From positions 1 to 5,761 of the forward strand of contig CABTZC010000144.1 in the NCBI GenBank assembly GCA_902489185.1: 5,761 nt of DNA, read 5' to 3'. Made by a program: the position numbers and the translations under genes. This DNA is from an uncultured Brevibacterium sp. (GTDB lineage Bacteria; Actinomycetota; Actinomycetes; Actinomycetales; Brevibacteriaceae). Below are positions 5,480 to 5,761 of the stretch, one piece after another. Each line of letters begins with the position of its first letter. Positions within the stretch are counted from its first letter, which is position 1. The notes under the pieces were generated by a model. The model saw nothing but the letters and a program-made list of their open reading frames with translations. It was not told where the DNA came from and did not search any database.

Positions 5480-5761
5480 TTAGCTCTTCTTAGTGGTTGT
5501 TTTCTTCGCCGTGCTCTTCTTGGTGGTTGTTTTCTTCGCGGTAGTTTTCCGGGTGGTCGTCTTCTTCGCTGTGGTGCGCTTCTTGGCGGGCCCCTTGGCG
5601 CGTTTTTCGGCCAGGAGTTGGAACGCACGTTCTGCGGTGATGGTCTCTACCGAGTCGTCTTTACGCAGGGTCGCGTTGGTGGTGCCGTCGGTGACGTAGG
5701 GGCCAAAGCGGCCGTCCTTGACAACGACGGGCTTCTTGGTTTCGGGGTCTTCGCCGAATTC
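5480..5761 (-). CDS. topA: DNA topoisomerase I, C-terminal end only (5' part outside window)
   Basis: These are the last 93 codons of type IA topoisomerase, which relaxes negative supercoils; the catalytic core lies beyond the window edge. The visible part starts EFGEDPETKKPVVVKDGRFG, followed by PYVTDGTTNATLRK and ITAERAFQLLAEKRAKGP. This matches the last TopA C-terminal repeat domain of mycobacterial and other actinobacterial enzymes. It then runs into a tail of about 34 residues made almost only of Lys, Thr, Ala, Arg and Ser, arranged as a decapeptide repeat AKKTTT(K/R)K(S/T)T. Such basic tails in actinobacterial TopA bind DNA and support processivity. The TAA stop (5480-5482) abuts the TGA of the convergent ligase-family gene with no base between. 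The reading frame is open through the window edge at 5761. Confidence 0.95.
   Translation of the reverse strand, partial: EFGEDPETKKPVVVKDGRFGPYVTDGTTNATLRKDDSVETITAERAFQLLAEKRAKGPAKKRTTAKKTTTRKTTAKKTTTKKSTAKKTTTKKS
5481..5570 (-). repeat. Three tandem 30-bp repeats encoding the basic TopA tail
   Basis: Three in-register 30-bp units lie at 5481-5510, 5511-5540 and 5541-5570, with a partial degenerate fourth at 5571-5588. Each contains a stretch like gtggttgttttcttcgc on the plus strand, which on the coding strand reads Ala-Lys-Lys-Thr-Thr-Thr. The two units nearest the stop are almost identical; the third is more diverged. The repeat keeps the topA frame, so gain or loss of a unit changes the tail by ten residues without a frameshift. 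Confidence 0.9.

Noticed and set aside
5493..5699. Plus-strand open frame of 68 codons giving a very hydrophobic Val/Phe-rich peptide
   Set aside because: It is the antisense reading of the Lys/Thr repeat tail of topA; AAG/ACC codons read backwards give Phe/Val. It has no start signal of its own.
1..5761. Search for CRISPR arrays, insertion sequences, tRNA/rRNA genes, phage, toxin-antitoxin or defence genes
   Set aside because: None seen. All frames with coding character are accounted for by five housekeeping-type genes, and the only tandem repeat is the coding one in topA.

Overview
The window reads as chromosomal DNA from a high-GC Gram-positive bacterium (Actinomycetota). The evidence is a TopA with a long lysine/threonine repeat tail, a delta-prime clamp-loader subunit of the actinobacterial type (Walker A lysine replaced by arginine, charged insert before the last helices), a thymidylate kinase fused to a polytopic membrane domain, GTG starts, and starts without Shine-Dalgarno sequences. 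I cannot name genus or species. Coding density is close to complete: apart from the first 29 bases and a 47-bp divergent promoter gap, every base lies in a gene.

Layout. An M20 metallopeptidase of the carboxypeptidase G2 type (30-1172, +) converges on holB (1159-2352, -), and their 3' ends overlap by 14 bp. holB is the second gene of a minus-strand operon whose first gene is a 776-codon tmk (2349-4679, -); the two overlap in an ATGA stop/start. Across a short divergent promoter region lies a gene of the lipoate-protein ligase / octanoyltransferase family (4727-5479, +). It runs head-on into the 3' end of topA (5480-5761, -, only the last 93 codons present), and the two stop codons directly abut.

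How the genes relate. TopA (DNA relaxation), Tmk (dTMP to dTDP) and HolB (clamp loading) all serve replication and chromosome topology, and neighbouring topA, tmk and holB are a familiar actinobacterial arrangement. Here the cluster is interrupted by a lipoyl-metabolism gene on the opposite strand. tmk-holB therefore needs its own promoter, which appears to lie back to back with that of the lipoyl gene.

Most notable points: the membrane-anchored Tmk, whose predicted 12-helix topology places the kinase in the cytosol; the loss of all zinc-ligand cysteines in HolB; three gene starts that look leaderless, two with an identical TACAGT -10 hexamer; a LipL-like cysteine motif in the ligase-family gene; and two convergent junctions with no intergenic DNA, one containing an 8-bp inverted repeat that may act as a terminator. 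I found no CRISPR array, insertion sequence, tRNA, rRNA, phage gene or defence system, and nothing that amounts to a wholly new system.
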